This document shows positions 46,794 through 57,564 of a stretch of DNA of 64,000 nt, piece after piece (position 1 is the stretch's first letter; every line of letters begins with the position of its first letter). A program made the position numbers and the translations under genes. The DNA comes from Haematobia irritans (lineage: Eukaryota; Arthropoda; Insecta; Diptera; Muscidae), in the NCBI RefSeq assembly GCF_050003625.1, contig NC_134397.1:197987063-198051062 (forward strand), in the 5' to 3' direction. Under the pieces are notes generated by a model. The model did not search any database. It saw only the letters and a program-made list of their open reading frames with translations, and was not told where the DNA came from.

Positions 46794-47067
46794 GGAGCCA
46801 CCGTGGTGCAATGGTTAGCATGTCCGCCTAGATGACAGGGTCGTAGGTTCAAACCCAGTTTCGACCAAACACCAAAAAGTTTTTCATCGGTGGATTATTC
46901 CACCTCAGTAATGCTGGTGACATTTCTGAGTGTTTCAAAGATTCTCTAATTGGTTTCATTGCTATGTGGAATGACGTTCGGACTCGGCTATAAAAATGAG
47001 GTCCCTTGTTATTGAGCTTAACATAAAATCGGGCTGAACTCAGTAACAAGAGAGAAGTTCACCACTG
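46794..47067 (+). mobile_element. tRNA-derived SINE, copy 1 (interrupted)
   Basis: A pol III-type head: A box TGGTGCAATGG (46804-46814) and B box GGTTCAAACCC (46846-46856). It is followed by the family body ('caccaaaaagtttttcat', 'ctcagtaatgctggtgacat', 'cggactcggctataaaaa'). The body stops at 'caccactg' (47067), where a T element is inserted, and resumes at 48306 with 'tgtggtatcacaatgga'. Confidence 0.85.
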
Positions 47068-48305
47068 CACTGTTAGAAAAATATGTTTTTCATATGTTCC
47101 GATATAAACAAAATGTGTTTCGAGCACAATTTTTAAACACAATATATTTAAGTGCAAACATGTAATGTTCCTAAATTAACTCTAAATGTTTGGGACACAT
47201 ATGTTAGTATGTTAGAATGTATTATGTTTGGGGCATGAATGTTTCATAAAAATAATATGTGTTAATGTAAACATATATACATTTACAAATTTCGAGTAAA
47301 CATATATATGTTGTGATATTTTATTCAGAGAGCGACAGAGAGAGAGAGAGATAGTATAGAGAAAGAAATAGAGATGGAAACCGGGAGGGTTGACGAAAGA
47401 TATCAACATAACACAGCGAGAGAATCAAAAGAGAGCAACTTGTGTGAAATTGCTTGTATGTTGTTTCGGAAAACTGTTTTATGACAAGGCCAAAAATTTG
47501 ATATGCTTAAGTCTAAATATTATTTAATTTGAATATTAGAATGAGTATTCGGAGTAAAGAGAATAGACATTTGAAAAAAAAATAACAGCATGTAAAAAAC
47601 TGTACACCCCTAAATAAATTTATGTGTATATTATAAAATTATTTATGTATGTTTATACTCGACTCCACGTTATTCTTTTGTTAGAGTTTTTGAATTCCTT
47701 CCAAAATTTCAAACTTTTGTACCAAAAACAGTTTTTTATTACAAAATTGTTATTTTTCCAATAAAAAAAAAATAATATTTTATCCAAAAGCTCAGTCCAT
47801 TTCGTTTATATCAAGCACTGTTTCTGATTTCACATTTCGAAGTTTCATTATAAAAATTTAATATAGTATAAATATAAATGTGTAAATTAAAAAAAAAAAT
47901 TGGTGTACGGTCGGAGCAGGGATTGAACCCACGACCCTTTGCATGAAAGGCGGACATGCTAACTATTGCTCCACGTGGCAAACAAATGTATGTTTCTGGA
48001 GAATGGTAAAAATTAAAAAATTTATAAAATTGAATAATTTCTTCAACATTATTTGTATTACAGAAAAAGGTGTCAAGAACTAAAAAATTTCGTGGAAATG
48101 AAATTTATGTGAGGGAATGAGCACAATCTTCTTTGGGGAGAATTCTTCCAAGCATATAATATTTTTGGGCTCAAAATGCTTCCAAACATACAATATGTTC
48201 ACATAAGACAAACACATTAATGTTTCGGCAGTATCCAATAATATATATGCTTCCTGCAAAATATGTTTGGAACATATGTTAGAGAAGCGATTTTTTTTGA
48301 GGGTG
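47068..48305 (-). mobile_element. T-family MITE, copy 3, inserted in a SINE
   Basis: Starts CACTGTTAGAAAAATATG and ends GATTTTTTTTGAGGGTG, the ends of the T family in reverse orientation. The SINE consensus is rejoined if it is removed with a 2-bp TG duplication. A (GA)n patch lies at 47336-47352. The interior carries a tRNA-like module (47902-47983). Confidence 0.7.
47902..47983 (-). ncRNA. tRNA-like module inside T element copy 3
   Basis: The minus strand reads a head with 'gcaatagttagcatgtccgc' and the B box GTGGGTTCAATCCCTGC, closely related to the SINE head at 46794. It sits at the same place in the T element as the different tRNA-like modules of copies 1 and 2. Confidence 0.6.
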
Positions 48306-48341
48306 TGTGGTATCACAATGGAATGAATATGTTAGTCTTCG
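48306..48341 (+). mobile_element. SINE copy 1, 3' remnant
   Basis: 'tgtggtatcacaatggaatg' continues the SINE body interrupted at 47067. Compare the intact copy at 52258-52285. Confidence 0.65.
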
Positions 48342-48409
48342 TCGTTGGCCCAGTCCCGACAAAGTGTTGTCGTGTGTAAATCGACAATTTGGTATTTTTT
48401 AGTACCCAT

Positions 48410-48770
48410 CTTACTCTTCAAAGTGACTACGGCGCACAGTGTGTCCTTCCCATACATTCGACGGCCAAAAATAGAAGGAGTTGTACGAGAGTAATGAAAT
48501 TTGGCACGAGTTCCTAATATAATAGAATTAAGAAAATTTCAAAGTATCGACAAAATCGGTTCAGATTTAGATATAGCTCCCATATATATCTTTCGTCTAG
48601 GGCCGTATAAGTTCATTATACGGCCCTAGAAGCCAGAGTTTTACCCCAATTTGGTTGAAATTTTGCACTAGGAGTACAATGAGTAGCATAGTCTAGTGTG
48701 CCAAATTTTATTGAAATCGGTTCAGATTTAGATATTGCTCCCGTATATATCTTTCCCATACAAATAATAT
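48410..48770 (+). repeat. Family 2 tandem-unit fragment with an acquired hairpin
   Basis: Two 124-bp-type units ('aaatcggttcagatttagat', 'agttttaccccaatttgg', 'gccaaattttattgaaatcg') occur without head or tail. The normal 'cgcccgatatggac' position is replaced by a 15-bp-arm hairpin at 48596-48630. Confidence 0.65.
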
Positions 48771-48937
48771 TTCAAAAATGCCATATCTTCTGTAAATTTA
48801 TAACTAGAATGTTTATTTTTCGTAAAAATGCATACAGCATCTATTAAATGCTGTTTTGAAAATATGAAGAAAATCAGCCCACTGTAACACCCGTCCCCCG
48901 TACAACCCCCATACAAAAATTGTACAGTTCACTCTAT

Positions 48938-49138
48938 TTAATTTATTAACAACATTTTCACATCTTCGTGATAATCTAATTTTTTAAGCTTCAATTTCGT
49001 TCTTAATGAATTGATGTATGGGTCGGAGGATATCAACAAATGATGCATTACGTCTTCGTTAGTAGAACAGCGCCCAGTCTTGCGCGAGTTATATAGCCTA
49101 TAACGTTTATAGTCTTTATTCCTCGCTTCCTGCTTCAT
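48938..49138 (-). other. Unassigned 66-codon open frame
   Basis: ATG-initiated minus-strand frame (MKQEARNKDYKRYRLYNSRK at its start), Lys/Arg-rich with ordinary codon variety, ending ...HEDVKMLLIN. I recognise no domain. It ends within AT-rich DNA and its start codon lies inside a direct repeat (49134-49182). It may be a decayed gene or element fragment; chance cannot be excluded. Confidence 0.15.
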
Positions 49139-49182
49139 TATGGTATGTAAAAATTTATTTAAAAAAAAATAATAACTGATAT
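49134..49182 (+). repeat. 49-bp direct repeat, left copy
   Basis: 'ttcattatggtatgtaaaaa' through 'aataactgatat', repeated almost exactly at 49414-49463 (one extra A). The two copies enclose a 230-bp segment ending in a tRNA-like sequence. Confidence 0.75.
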
Positions 49183-49336
49183 ATATATAGCGTTATATTT
49201 TCTAATTTTGCAAAAATAAAATGCACATCAACATAGGTTCTATTTTTAGAATGACTGCAAGAACTGCTACAATTTTAAAAGATTCTACACATTGCGTGTA
49301 ATAATAAGTGACGTTATTATTCATTCAATCCCAACG

Positions 49337-49407
49337 TCTTTAATAGCTCAGTGGATAGAGTTGGCGGCTGGTGTGCGAACATCTGGAGTTCGAGCCCAAC
49401 TCATGCT
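49337..49407 (+). ncRNA. tRNA-like sequence (SINE head or tRNA pseudogene)
   Basis: A good A box (TAGCTCAGTGGATAGAG, 49344-49360) and a B-box-like 'agttcgagccc' are present. The acceptor arms (TCTTTAA and the 3' side) do not pair and the T stem is poor, so a functional tRNA is unlikely. It is followed at once by the right copy of the 49-bp repeat. Confidence 0.45.
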
Positions 49408-49413
49408 CAAGTT

Positions 49414-49463
49414 TTCATTATGGTATGTAAAAATTTATTTAAAAAAAAAATAATAACTGATAT
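49414..49463 (+). repeat. 49-bp direct repeat, right copy
   Basis: See the left copy at 49134-49182; offset 280 bp. It may be the shared 3' tail of two SINE-type insertions or a segmental duplication. Confidence 0.75.
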
Positions 49464-50411
49464 GATTTTAATTTCAGTGTACGAGCACTTTATACACAAT
49501 TATCTTACAAATATACTACTTATAGTAATAGACATGCACACAGGCAAAAAAAAACAACAAGCTGTAACGAAAGAAAGAGTGCGCAGTTGTTGATGCACTC
49601 GTAAAATAACGCATAACTCATATTTTTTACTGTAATTTTTTGGTTTTCCATTGTTTTTTTTGGCCGCGGGCAAATATGGGCACAATTTTTTTTTGAATCT
49701 GTTAGCTGAGACCCTCAGCTTTAATTTTGTTTTGGACTCCATGTTTCGCACTGCTTCGCACACAACTAAAAGTTTAACGGAAAATCATAAATGTTTATTT
49801 TTTTGGCCAAAAAAAAAATTAATTTGTTGTTTTTTTTTAAATTTTCATTTTTTTTAACTTACATAATGCTTGATGCCTATTTAAAGTGAAAAAAAATTCT
49901 ATAAGGTACACCCGGTGTATAGTTTATAAGTAACAATGTTTTAAATATGACATAGAAAACTAACCTATTTGAGACTTGTTCACATATGTCAACTTTGCGC
50001 TGCTCGGGACAGAAAACCAATGGAGATATTTGCATAAAATTTTACACACATGACCTTTGTAATATAGTTTAACCAACTGTGCAAAAATCATCAAAATCAG
50101 AGAGCAGGTCCAAAATGATTTATTGCCGCAGCGGACATAGTGTGCGGCGCAACAGTCGATTGAGATCCAGAGATGTTGTTGTTACGGCGTTTGACACCAA
50201 TAGTATTGACAGCGCTTGAGTTCTGGCGGCCAATTAATAGTGTAAATTTTCAGAAGAACTTGTTGGCAAGTAAACACGCTGTTTGTTCTCAAACTGCTCA
50301 ATTTGTAATTGATTCCCATCGGAGGAAACCAAAGTCGGTAATTGATCACTTTTCGAAACAACTCATTGGCTCATTCCAGGTTAACTTTGTTTTATGCATC
50401 GGTGAACAGTA
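49464..50411. other. Non-coding stretch before a mariner
   Basis: No gene recognised. The 50170-50400 part has balanced composition and a 79-residue open frame (50173-50412) without a motif I know; it could be an old element. Confidence 0.35.
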
Positions 50412-51683
50412 ACAGGTTGGCCCGGTCCCCGGTCTAACAAAAAAACACATTTTTTGTCAAAATTCGTTTTTATTATTCAACATAGTTCCCTTCAAGTGCG
50501 ATACAACGATTATAACGACCATCCAATTTTTTGATACCATTTTGGTAGTACTCCTTCGGTTTTGCGTCAAAATAGGCCTCAGTTGCGGCGATCACCTCTT
50601 CATTGCAAATTCTTCAATTCAAATTCTTTCCCTGCGAGCATCCTTTTGAGGACTGAGAACAAGAAAAAGTCGCTGGGGCCAGATCTGGAGAATGCGGTGG
50701 GTGGGGAAGCAATTCGAAGCCCAATTCGTGAATTTTTGCTATCGTTCTCAATGACTTGTGGCACAGTGCGTTGTCTTGGTGGAACAACACTTTTTTCTTC
50801 TTCATATGGGGCCGTTTTGCCGCGATTTCGACCTTCAAACGCTCCAATAACGCCATATAATAGTCACTGTTGATGGTTTTTCCCTTCCCAAGATAATCGA
50901 TAAAAATTATTCCATGCGTATCCCAAAAAAACAGAGTCCATTACTTTGCCAGCGGACTTTTGAGTCTTTCAACGCTTCGGAGACGGTTCACCGGTCACTG
51001 TCCACTCAGCCGACTGTCGATTGGACTCAGGATGGAGCCATGTTTCATCCATTGTCACATATCGACGGAAAAACTCGGGTGTATTACGAGTTAACAGCTG
51101 CAAACACCGCTCAGAATCATCAACACGTTGTTGTGAGCTCGCGCGGCACCCATTTTGCACAGAGCTTCCGCATATCCAAGTATTGATGAATGATATGACC
51201 AACACGTTCCTTTGATATCTTTAAGGCCTCTGCTATCTCGATCAACTTCATTTTACGGTCATTCAAACATCATGTTGTGGATTTTTTTTTATGTTTTCGT
51301 CGGTAACCATCTCTTTCGGGCGTCCACCGCGTTCACCGTCCTCCGTGCTCATTTCACCACGCTTGAATATTGCATACCAATCAATTGTTGTTGATTTCCC
51401 TGGGGCAGAGTCTAGAAACTCATTATCAAGCCAAGTTTTTGCTTCCACCGTATTTTTTCCCTTCAGAAAACAGTATTTTATCAAAACACGAAATTCCTTT
51501 TTTTTCATCTTCCCACAATAACAAAAGTTGCTTCACAAGACGCTTATTTCACAAACTAATTGACTTACAGACGTCAAATATTGACACGAATCATTTGAAG
51601 GTATGTACTATATAAAAATAATATGCATTTAATACTAGCGACGCCATCTTTGTGTCAGACCGGGGACTTATCAGCCAACCTGT
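50412..51683 (-). mobile_element. Mariner (DD34D) element, copy A, 1272 bp
   Basis: Flanked by TA (50410-50411 and 51684-51685). Imperfect terminal inverted repeats: ACAGGTTGGC...GTCCCCGGTCT on the left and, in reverse complement, ACAGGTTGGCTGATAAGTCCCC on the right; the left end lacks a few bases. Length and TA target are typical of mariner. Copy B at 56357-57470 is closely related but truncated at both ends. Confidence 0.93.
50473..51508 (-). pseudogene. Mariner transposase, decayed (copy A)
   Basis: ATG at 51508-51506; TAA at 50473-50475. The N-terminal helix-turn-helix region (EFRVLIKYCFLKGKNTVEAK) is followed by the linker GGRPKEMVT and then the catalytic blocks VTMDETWLHP (first Asp) and FHQDNALCH (second Asp). 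The third block SPDLAP is followed by a 1-nt deletion (near 50677), so the SDFF Asp is lost from the frame. Another frameshift falls near 51265 and a stop near 51130. Clearly non-functional, but both first catalytic Asp codons remain. Confidence 0.9.
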
Positions 51684-51685
51684 TA

Positions 51686-51989
51686 GGTTCCTTCTTCCTT
51701 CTTTTATTCCAGGAACTCTGTATCTCTAACGAATTCCCTGATTTGTCCATATTCGCAAGCTGGTCTAGGACCCAAAATCAGCACTACACAGTTATGGCTA
51801 GGGCATTGACAAAGGTAGTGTTCCAAAATCTCATCATCCTACAAACCATCCTCTGCTGCTCCTATTCGGCATAGATGGGCTCTCAATTCTATGTGTCCCG
51901 TCATTATTCCCACGGTCCTCCTGATTGTCGTCGTACTCTCCTACTTGATTAGTTCTCCAGTCTTTTTCTTATCTGGGTTATCCCTTAGG
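51686..51989. other. Spacer between mariner A and a SINE
   Basis: No gene recognised. The open frame through it lacks motifs. Confidence 0.35.
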
Positions 51990-52325
51990 GAGCCATCGTG
52001 GTGCAATGGTTAGCATGCCTGTCTTGCATACACAAGGTCGTGGGTTCGATTCCTGCTTCGACCGAACACCAAAAAGTTTTTCAGCGGTGGATTATCCCAC
52101 CTCAGTAATGCTGGTGACATTTCTGAGGGTTTCAAAGCTTCTCTAACTGGTTTCACTGCAATGTGGAACGCCGTTCGGACTCGGCTATAAAAAGGAGGTC
52201 CCTTGTCATTGAGCCTAACATGGCAGCACTCAGTGATAAGAGAGAAGTTCACCAATGTGGTATCACAATGGACTGAATAGTCTAAGTGAGCCTCATACAT
52301 CGGGCTGCCACCTAACCTAACCTAG
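51990..52325 (+). mobile_element. tRNA-derived SINE, copy 2 (best preserved)
   Basis: A-box region TGGTGCAATGGTTAGCATG and B box GGGTTCGATTCCTGC precede the common body ('cgaccgaacaccaaaaagtt', 'atgctggtgacatttctgag', 'ttcggactcggctataaaaa', 'gtggtatcacaatggactga') and the 3' tail 'cacctaacctaacctag'. Intact enough to serve as the reference for the copies at 46794, 53958, 57565, 58908 and 59396. Open frames across it are not genes. Confidence 0.9.
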
Positions 52326-52915
52326 TATTTTTGTGCCCTATCCGACCGTTGCATTGGTCCACATTGTTTTATGTGTCTCCCGTGCCCATTCTTGTAACTC
52401 GGTCCGCGTTGCCTCTATTGGCTTTGCGTTCTCTAAGTTCACTTCCCTATGTTTGCCACGTCTTATCGCAAGTTCACTTGAGGATCCTGAATATTCGTTG
52501 ATCATGGTTTTCCATTCCAATACAGTTCGCGATCGACCTGTAATGTCTGCTATTGTCGGAGGGCAATGACCCTTTTAATCTGTGAAAATTTTCGCGTTTC
52601 GTTGCCTCAAGTCATTTAACAGATTCCGTTATGACACTCACTTCTGCCACCCACTCCCGTCCTCTCACACATCTTCGATCCATCAGTGTAATAGTTTTTT
52701 CCTCTGGAATCTGTTCTGGGGCCCCATTCTCGCAGGGCCATCTTACTGGCGTCAGAATGTCACACTTGGCAGCTATGGCTACCACAGGTATACGATCATA
52801 GATTGTTGCGACCTCCACCATTTCACCCATATTATCCTATATAATAGTTTGCGAGGATTATGGACTAAAGTGACCCCGGTGACCTGGTATACAAAGTGGA
52901 ATGGAAAACTATGAC
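52326..52915 (-). pseudogene. Decayed non-LTR retrotransposon fragment, RNase H region
   Basis: On the minus strand one frame gives the linker 'ATIYDRIPVVAIAAKCDIL' and a second, shifted frame gives YYTDGSKM followed by RTGVGG (about 52650-52697), the start of an RNase H domain with its first Asp. A third stretch (from 52520 down to 52330) has ELQEWARETHKTMWTNATVG, the helical end seen at RNase H C-termini. At least two frameshifts and one stop. Similar to the plus-strand fragment at 54735-55740, so the same family. Confidence 0.65.
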
Positions 52916-53957
52916 CAGATATCCTAATACTCCTTAGCTTAGGTTAGATTGAAAAGAGGAACTTTGATAAAAGTTCGTCTTGTCGAAAATATTCATAAAC
53001 GAGATCCTTCTTCCGCTAATACCCCAATTGTATAAAATTGTTACCATTGGTTACCGAAATATTTATGCTACTGCAATGAACTCCCCATTATAACTACTGT
53101 ACATTAACCAATACAATCAACGGCGATACTGGCAATTGAATTGAAGCCAACCAGGCAACATGTAAGCCATTCATTGAGTCGCTCGGTTAGACAAGTCGTC
53201 ACTCACTCACCATGGATGGTTGAGCATGTAAGTCGTTTTGGCTATAGGTTGATCTTATGCACATCGAATGCACTGTAATTTTATGCCGCCTTAGGATGGC
53301 ACCATAGCCAGCCTGCCATCCAGCCTTCTTGGCACTTTTATTTTGGTCCGTTTTAGTCTTCCACTACCATTCCATTATGGATATCCGTAATCTCATAGTA
53401 GTATGTTGCTGCGCCACTATCTCTGCCGCATACAGTTGGGAATTGTTTGTATTTTGATCTGTGTCTGCGGTGCTGATGTTGTTCTTGCAGTGTGCGGAAG
53501 AGTATTGCCAAGAGGAGATGGCTCAGTTTAGAGCCAGGGCAGACAAAATTGCTGGGAATTTTTTTCAGGAATTTGTTTCGCTTGAAAAGCCTCTCTTTTA
53601 TTTTGCTCCAATACCATACACTTATGTCATTATAGGCAAGGTTTAATTTTACATTTGGTGATAATGATTCTAATTGAAAGACAAATTTCAAATTAATATG
53701 GCTTTAGATTGACAGTGTCATCAATGATCTTTGTAACGAGTTCACATTTTCATTATTGAGTTGGAGGTGTTATTTAATAACTGTTAGAGATTTGTGCTTG
53801 TCTTTATAAATCGGGCGACAATGGCGGGCATATCAGTCCGGTGAAATGTCAATGGGCACTTCGTTGTAAACAGAAATTGCTATAATATGGAAATTCATGT
53901 TGTGGGCATTACAATCCTTCGGACTAAGAACCGCCAGCCTCACCACTTGTGGTACCA
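52916..53957. other. Non-coding stretch
   Basis: No gene recognised. Open frames of up to 112 codons (53353-53691, minus strand) have no motif and no support. Confidence 0.35.
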
Positions 53958-54196
53958 CATGAGGTGGTATCATAATTTTATCAATGAGTGTTGCCCGATG
54001 CAATGTCTAGCTCAATGACAAGGGACCACTATTTTAGAGCCGAGTCAGCACGGCTTTTCACATTACGGTGATGTTTTGAAACACTTCAGCATTACTGAGA
54101 GAGGATAATCCACCGCTGAAACTTGTCGAAACTGAAATTGAACCCAGAACCCTTTGTATGCAAAACGGGCATGCTAACCATTCTACCACGGTGGCT
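53958..54196 (-). mobile_element. tRNA-derived SINE, copy 3
   Basis: Inverted relative to copy 2. It ends at 54196 with 'ccattctaccacggtggct', the reverse of the A-box region; the B box region is at about 54143-54158. Several deletions in the body. Confidence 0.78.
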
Positions 54197-54229
54197 TCGT
54201 TGGGTTAAAATTTCGTTTAATATTTTGCG

Positions 54230-54734
54230 TGTAAAAATACGTGTCCTGTGTGGATGAGAATATACGTGGTGGACGCAGACACCAACATTCTATTCCGTAG
54301 GCCGGTTCTGCTAGAAGAAGTCCTAGAAATTGCGGAATATGTGAATCGACTCGGCAGGAATACGAGGCTGAGGAAGGTGAACAGATTCACCGATAGTCGA
54401 ATGGCTAGAAGAATAATAGAGGAAGATTTGGAACAATCCGGAACAGTTCTGGAAAGCAAGAGAAAGAATCCTGAATATGAATGAACTGGTGGCACGTATC
54501 TCGGTGTTGCAAGACGTACAACACAAAAACTTAAAGAAATGGCGGCGTTGCATATATAGATGAGTGTGGAACATAGGTGGATTCAGAGGAACGATAAAAA
54601 CTCGATGGAAGAATCCGAATGAAAATCTGGGAACTTCTGACTTCTAAACCTAGGACATTTCCACTGTCACTACCCAACCTCCCCATCGAAATCAGAGATT
54701 TTAAACGACGACTGCACCTATAGAGATAGAGATA
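54230..54734 (+). other. Possible upstream part of a decayed LINE
   Basis: The frame 54248-54484 (MRIYVVDADTNILFRRPVLL at its start) is charged and helix-prone with ordinary codon use. It lies directly upstream of the RNase H-type fragment on the same strand. No domain recognised; assignment to the same element is by position only. Confidence 0.25.
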
Positions 54735-55740
54735 AAAAGCGGCGGAACCATTGGTGGCTATGAGATTGAAAATCATAGGAGAAGGCACGGAAATACAAAA
54801 CGTGATGAAAAATCAAAGGCTAATTAAAGAGTCTGTGGGAGTAGTTGTTAATGCCGCAACAATTAATGATCCCGCATCTGAAGTGGCCATGACCGCAAAG
54901 GGCGACATTATGACGAAGGAAAACGGACCTGAGAGAATGGGACTCCAGAACAGATACCAAAGGGAAATAGCTGGTCCAACAGTTAATTAAAGATGGGTGA
55001 GGGGATGGAGCTGACCATATACGTTATGGCCTCAGATACCGAGTTCCTACTCCGATTGCCGGATTACATCACAGTTCTACAGGCAGAAGTCTAGACGATG
55101 ACGGAATGAGATAAATGTCTTAGAATTAACGCGAGGCCAGAGAATGCGAACATTTTCATGGTTGACCGGAGGTAGTGAATATACTAGCAGTCATTACAGT
55201 TTTGGTATACAAAGGGATAACCAACGGTTACTTGGAATACGACAGAATCCACATTATATGGCTACCTGTACATGCATGAATAATGTGTGGAGGAAACTCA
55301 AAGTCAAATGAACTAGCGATTAGAGCTAGGACATAAACAGAATTGATCAAGGACGTACGCATAGTAGTATCGGGGCCCTGGACCCTTCTGAAGTTTTATC
55401 GCACCCTTTGAAAAATGTCTTGGTTATTTCAGAGTCAAGGGCAAATTTTCGTTCGGGCCGCTCCCGAACAAGTTTCTGTAGACATTCCTGAGAAGTGACT
55501 TAAAAACGCAAAGTTCGCAGAAGTTACGTGGGCCGAGTTTGGCACGGCAGACACATAAAGCGATGTGGAACAGTGCAATGGTCGGAAGGGCCATAAAAAT
55601 AGCAAACAGGAAAAAGACTGAAGAATTGAAAGATAGTAGGACAAGAGTGAGAAAGGCCGTGGGAATCATGACCAGGTACTTAATGTTGAGACCATATCTG
55701 TTCACTGCTTTTAGAAGATATATGACTCGAGACAGACATT
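54735..55740 (+). pseudogene. Decayed non-LTR retrotransposon fragment, RNase H region
   Basis: The plus strand contains a stretch matching the 52.3-52.9 kb fragment ('gcaacaattaatgatcccgc' versus 'gcaacaatctatgatcgta'). Near 55280-55350 the sequence reads IMCGGNSKSNELAIRART (RNase H-like 'GN..adeLA'), and at 55539-55700 it reads ARQTHKAMWNSAMVGRA plus a helical tail. Stops and frameshifts are frequent. No RT core remains. Confidence 0.6.
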
Positions 55741-55745
55741 CCTAG

Positions 55746-56356
55746 TCCTCTTCGAAGCACGGGCTACTTTTTCGACAGTCCTCTGAAAACTTCACGTTTG
55801 CCCTTGTAGCAAGGAGTGACCAAATGCGACCGTCATCGTTCACTCGATGTTTTGTCTAGGAGATTGTGGATTTTCGTCACTTACCCTTCATTTCAGCCTT
55901 ACTCGGTTCACATGGATGTGGCTGATTAAAACCCGAAGAGAAGTATCAAAGTACTCTAACATACATCGAAACGCTATTTAATTTGGCTGCTTGAGATATC
56001 TTTCAAAAACACGAACCCAATCATCGACTCATATTGTTCGGTTCCAATTTTTTAGTATCAGCGTGAAATTTGTGCCCTGCTTTTTAAAAGATATAGAACC
56101 TCAGGTAGATATATGGTCATTCGTAGTCTTCTTCGAAGAACGGTTCACACTTTCGATTGTTCTCTAAAATTATCCTATGGTTGCGGTGAGCCAACGCTTG
56201 ATCTTTTGATCGCGAGATCGTGGCTTTTTCTTGGTGTTATGCACTTTACAGACTATCAGTTATTCCGGACGACAGTGCTCGCGTGGAACATATCCCATAT
56301 ATTGTGTACATTATAAGTTAAGTCCGAAGGCATAATCGATACTGCTGCATGTTTAT
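55746..56356. repeat. Unclassified degenerate direct repeats
   Basis: 'gtcctcttcgaagcacgg' near 55745 and 'gtcttcttcgaagaacgg' near 56127 begin similar segments. 'tttcaaaaacacgaacccaa' near 55998 recurs as 'ttccaaaaacacgaagcgaa' near 57490, beyond mariner copy B. These look like tandem copies of an old repeat into which mariner B fell. Confidence 0.4.
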
Positions 56357-57470
56357 GGTCAATTAGTTTGTGAGATAGAGCGTCTTTTGTGAAGCAACTT
56401 TTGTTATTGTGAAAAAAATGGAAACAAAGCAATTTCGTGTTTTGATAAAATACTGTTTTCTGAAGGGGAAAAATACGGCGGAAGCAAAAACTTGGCTTAA
56501 TAATGAGTTTCCGGACTCTGCCCCAGGGAAATCAACAATAATTGATTGGTATGCAAAATTCAAGCGTGGTGAAATGAGCACGGAGGACGGTGAACGGTGT
56601 GGACGCCCCAGAGAGGTGGTTACCGAGGAAAACATCAAAAAAATCCACAAAATGATTTTGAATGATCGTAAACTGAAGTTGATCGAGATAGCAGAGGCCT
56701 TAAAGATACCAAAGGAACATGTTGGTCATATCATTCATCAATATTTGGATATGCGGAAGCTCTGTGCAAAATGGGTGCCGCGCGAGCTCACATTTGACCA
56801 AAAACAACAACGTGTTGATGATTCTGAGCGGTGTTTGCAGCAGTTAACCCGAGTTTTTCCGTCGATATGTGATAATAGATGAAACATGGCTCCATCACTA
56901 CACTCCTGAGTCCAATCGACAGTCGGCTGAGTAGACAGCGACCGGTGAACCGTCTCCGAAGCATGGAAAGACTCAAAAGCCCGCTGGCAAAGTAATGGCC
57001 TCTGTTTTTTGGGATGCGCATGGAATAATTTTTATCGATTATCTTGAGAAGGGAAAACCCATCAACAGTGACTATTATATGGCGTTATTGGAGCGTTTGA
57101 AGGTCGAAATCGCGGCAAAATGGCCCCATATGAAGAAGAAAAAAGTGTTGTTCCACCAAAACAACGCACCGTGCCACAAGTCATTGAGAACAATGGCAAA
57201 AATTCATGAATTATGCTTCGAATTGCTTCCCCACCCACCGTATTCTCCAGATCTGGCCTCCAGCGACTTTTTCTTGTTCTCAGACCTCAAAAGGATGCTC
57301 GCAGGGAAAAAAATTGGGTGCAATGAAGAGGTGATCGCCGAAACTGAGGCCTATTTTTAGGCAAAACCGAAGGAGTACTACCAAAATGGTATCAAACAAT
57401 TGGAAGGTCGTTATAATCGTTGTATCGCTCTTGAAGGGAACTATGTTGAATAATAAAAACGAATTTTGAG
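56357..57470 (+). mobile_element. Mariner (DD34D) element, copy B, truncated at both ends
   Basis: Homologous to copy A from 'tcaattagtttgtga' (56358) to 'aaaacgaattttga' (about 57470). Neither terminal inverted repeat is present, so this copy was trimmed or inserted as a fragment. Confidence 0.88.
56418..57453 (+). pseudogene. Mariner transposase, decayed (copy B), second catalytic Asp changed to Asn
   Basis: ATG 56418; TAA 57451-57453. The N-terminal half is open (helix-turn-helix, GRPREVVTEENIK linker, second helix-turn-helix KLIEIAEALKIPKEHVGHII). A short deletion near 56850 shifts the frame. The catalytic part has VIIDETWLH (first Asp kept), then TAG at 56932-56934, HQNNAPCH with AAC for the second Asp (57160-57162), SPDLASSDFFLF (third Asp kept) and TAG at 57358-57360 (a Glu/Asp position). 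The first-block to C-terminal order is normal for mariner, with 34 residues between the second and third catalytic positions. Non-functional. Confidence 0.92.
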
Positions 57471-57564
57471 GAGAAGTGTTCCATGTACCTTCCAAAAACA
57501 CGAAGCGAATCAGCGACAGATATTCATCGTTTCCAATTTTTCTTAATTTCTTAGTGGCAGCTTG

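Noticed and set aside
49337..49407. A functional tRNA gene
   Set aside because: Promoter boxes are present, but the acceptor and T stems do not pair; a SINE head or pseudogene is more likely.
53353..53691. 112-residue minus-strand frame as a host gene
   Set aside because: No motif, no neighbouring exons and no supporting composition; treated as chance.
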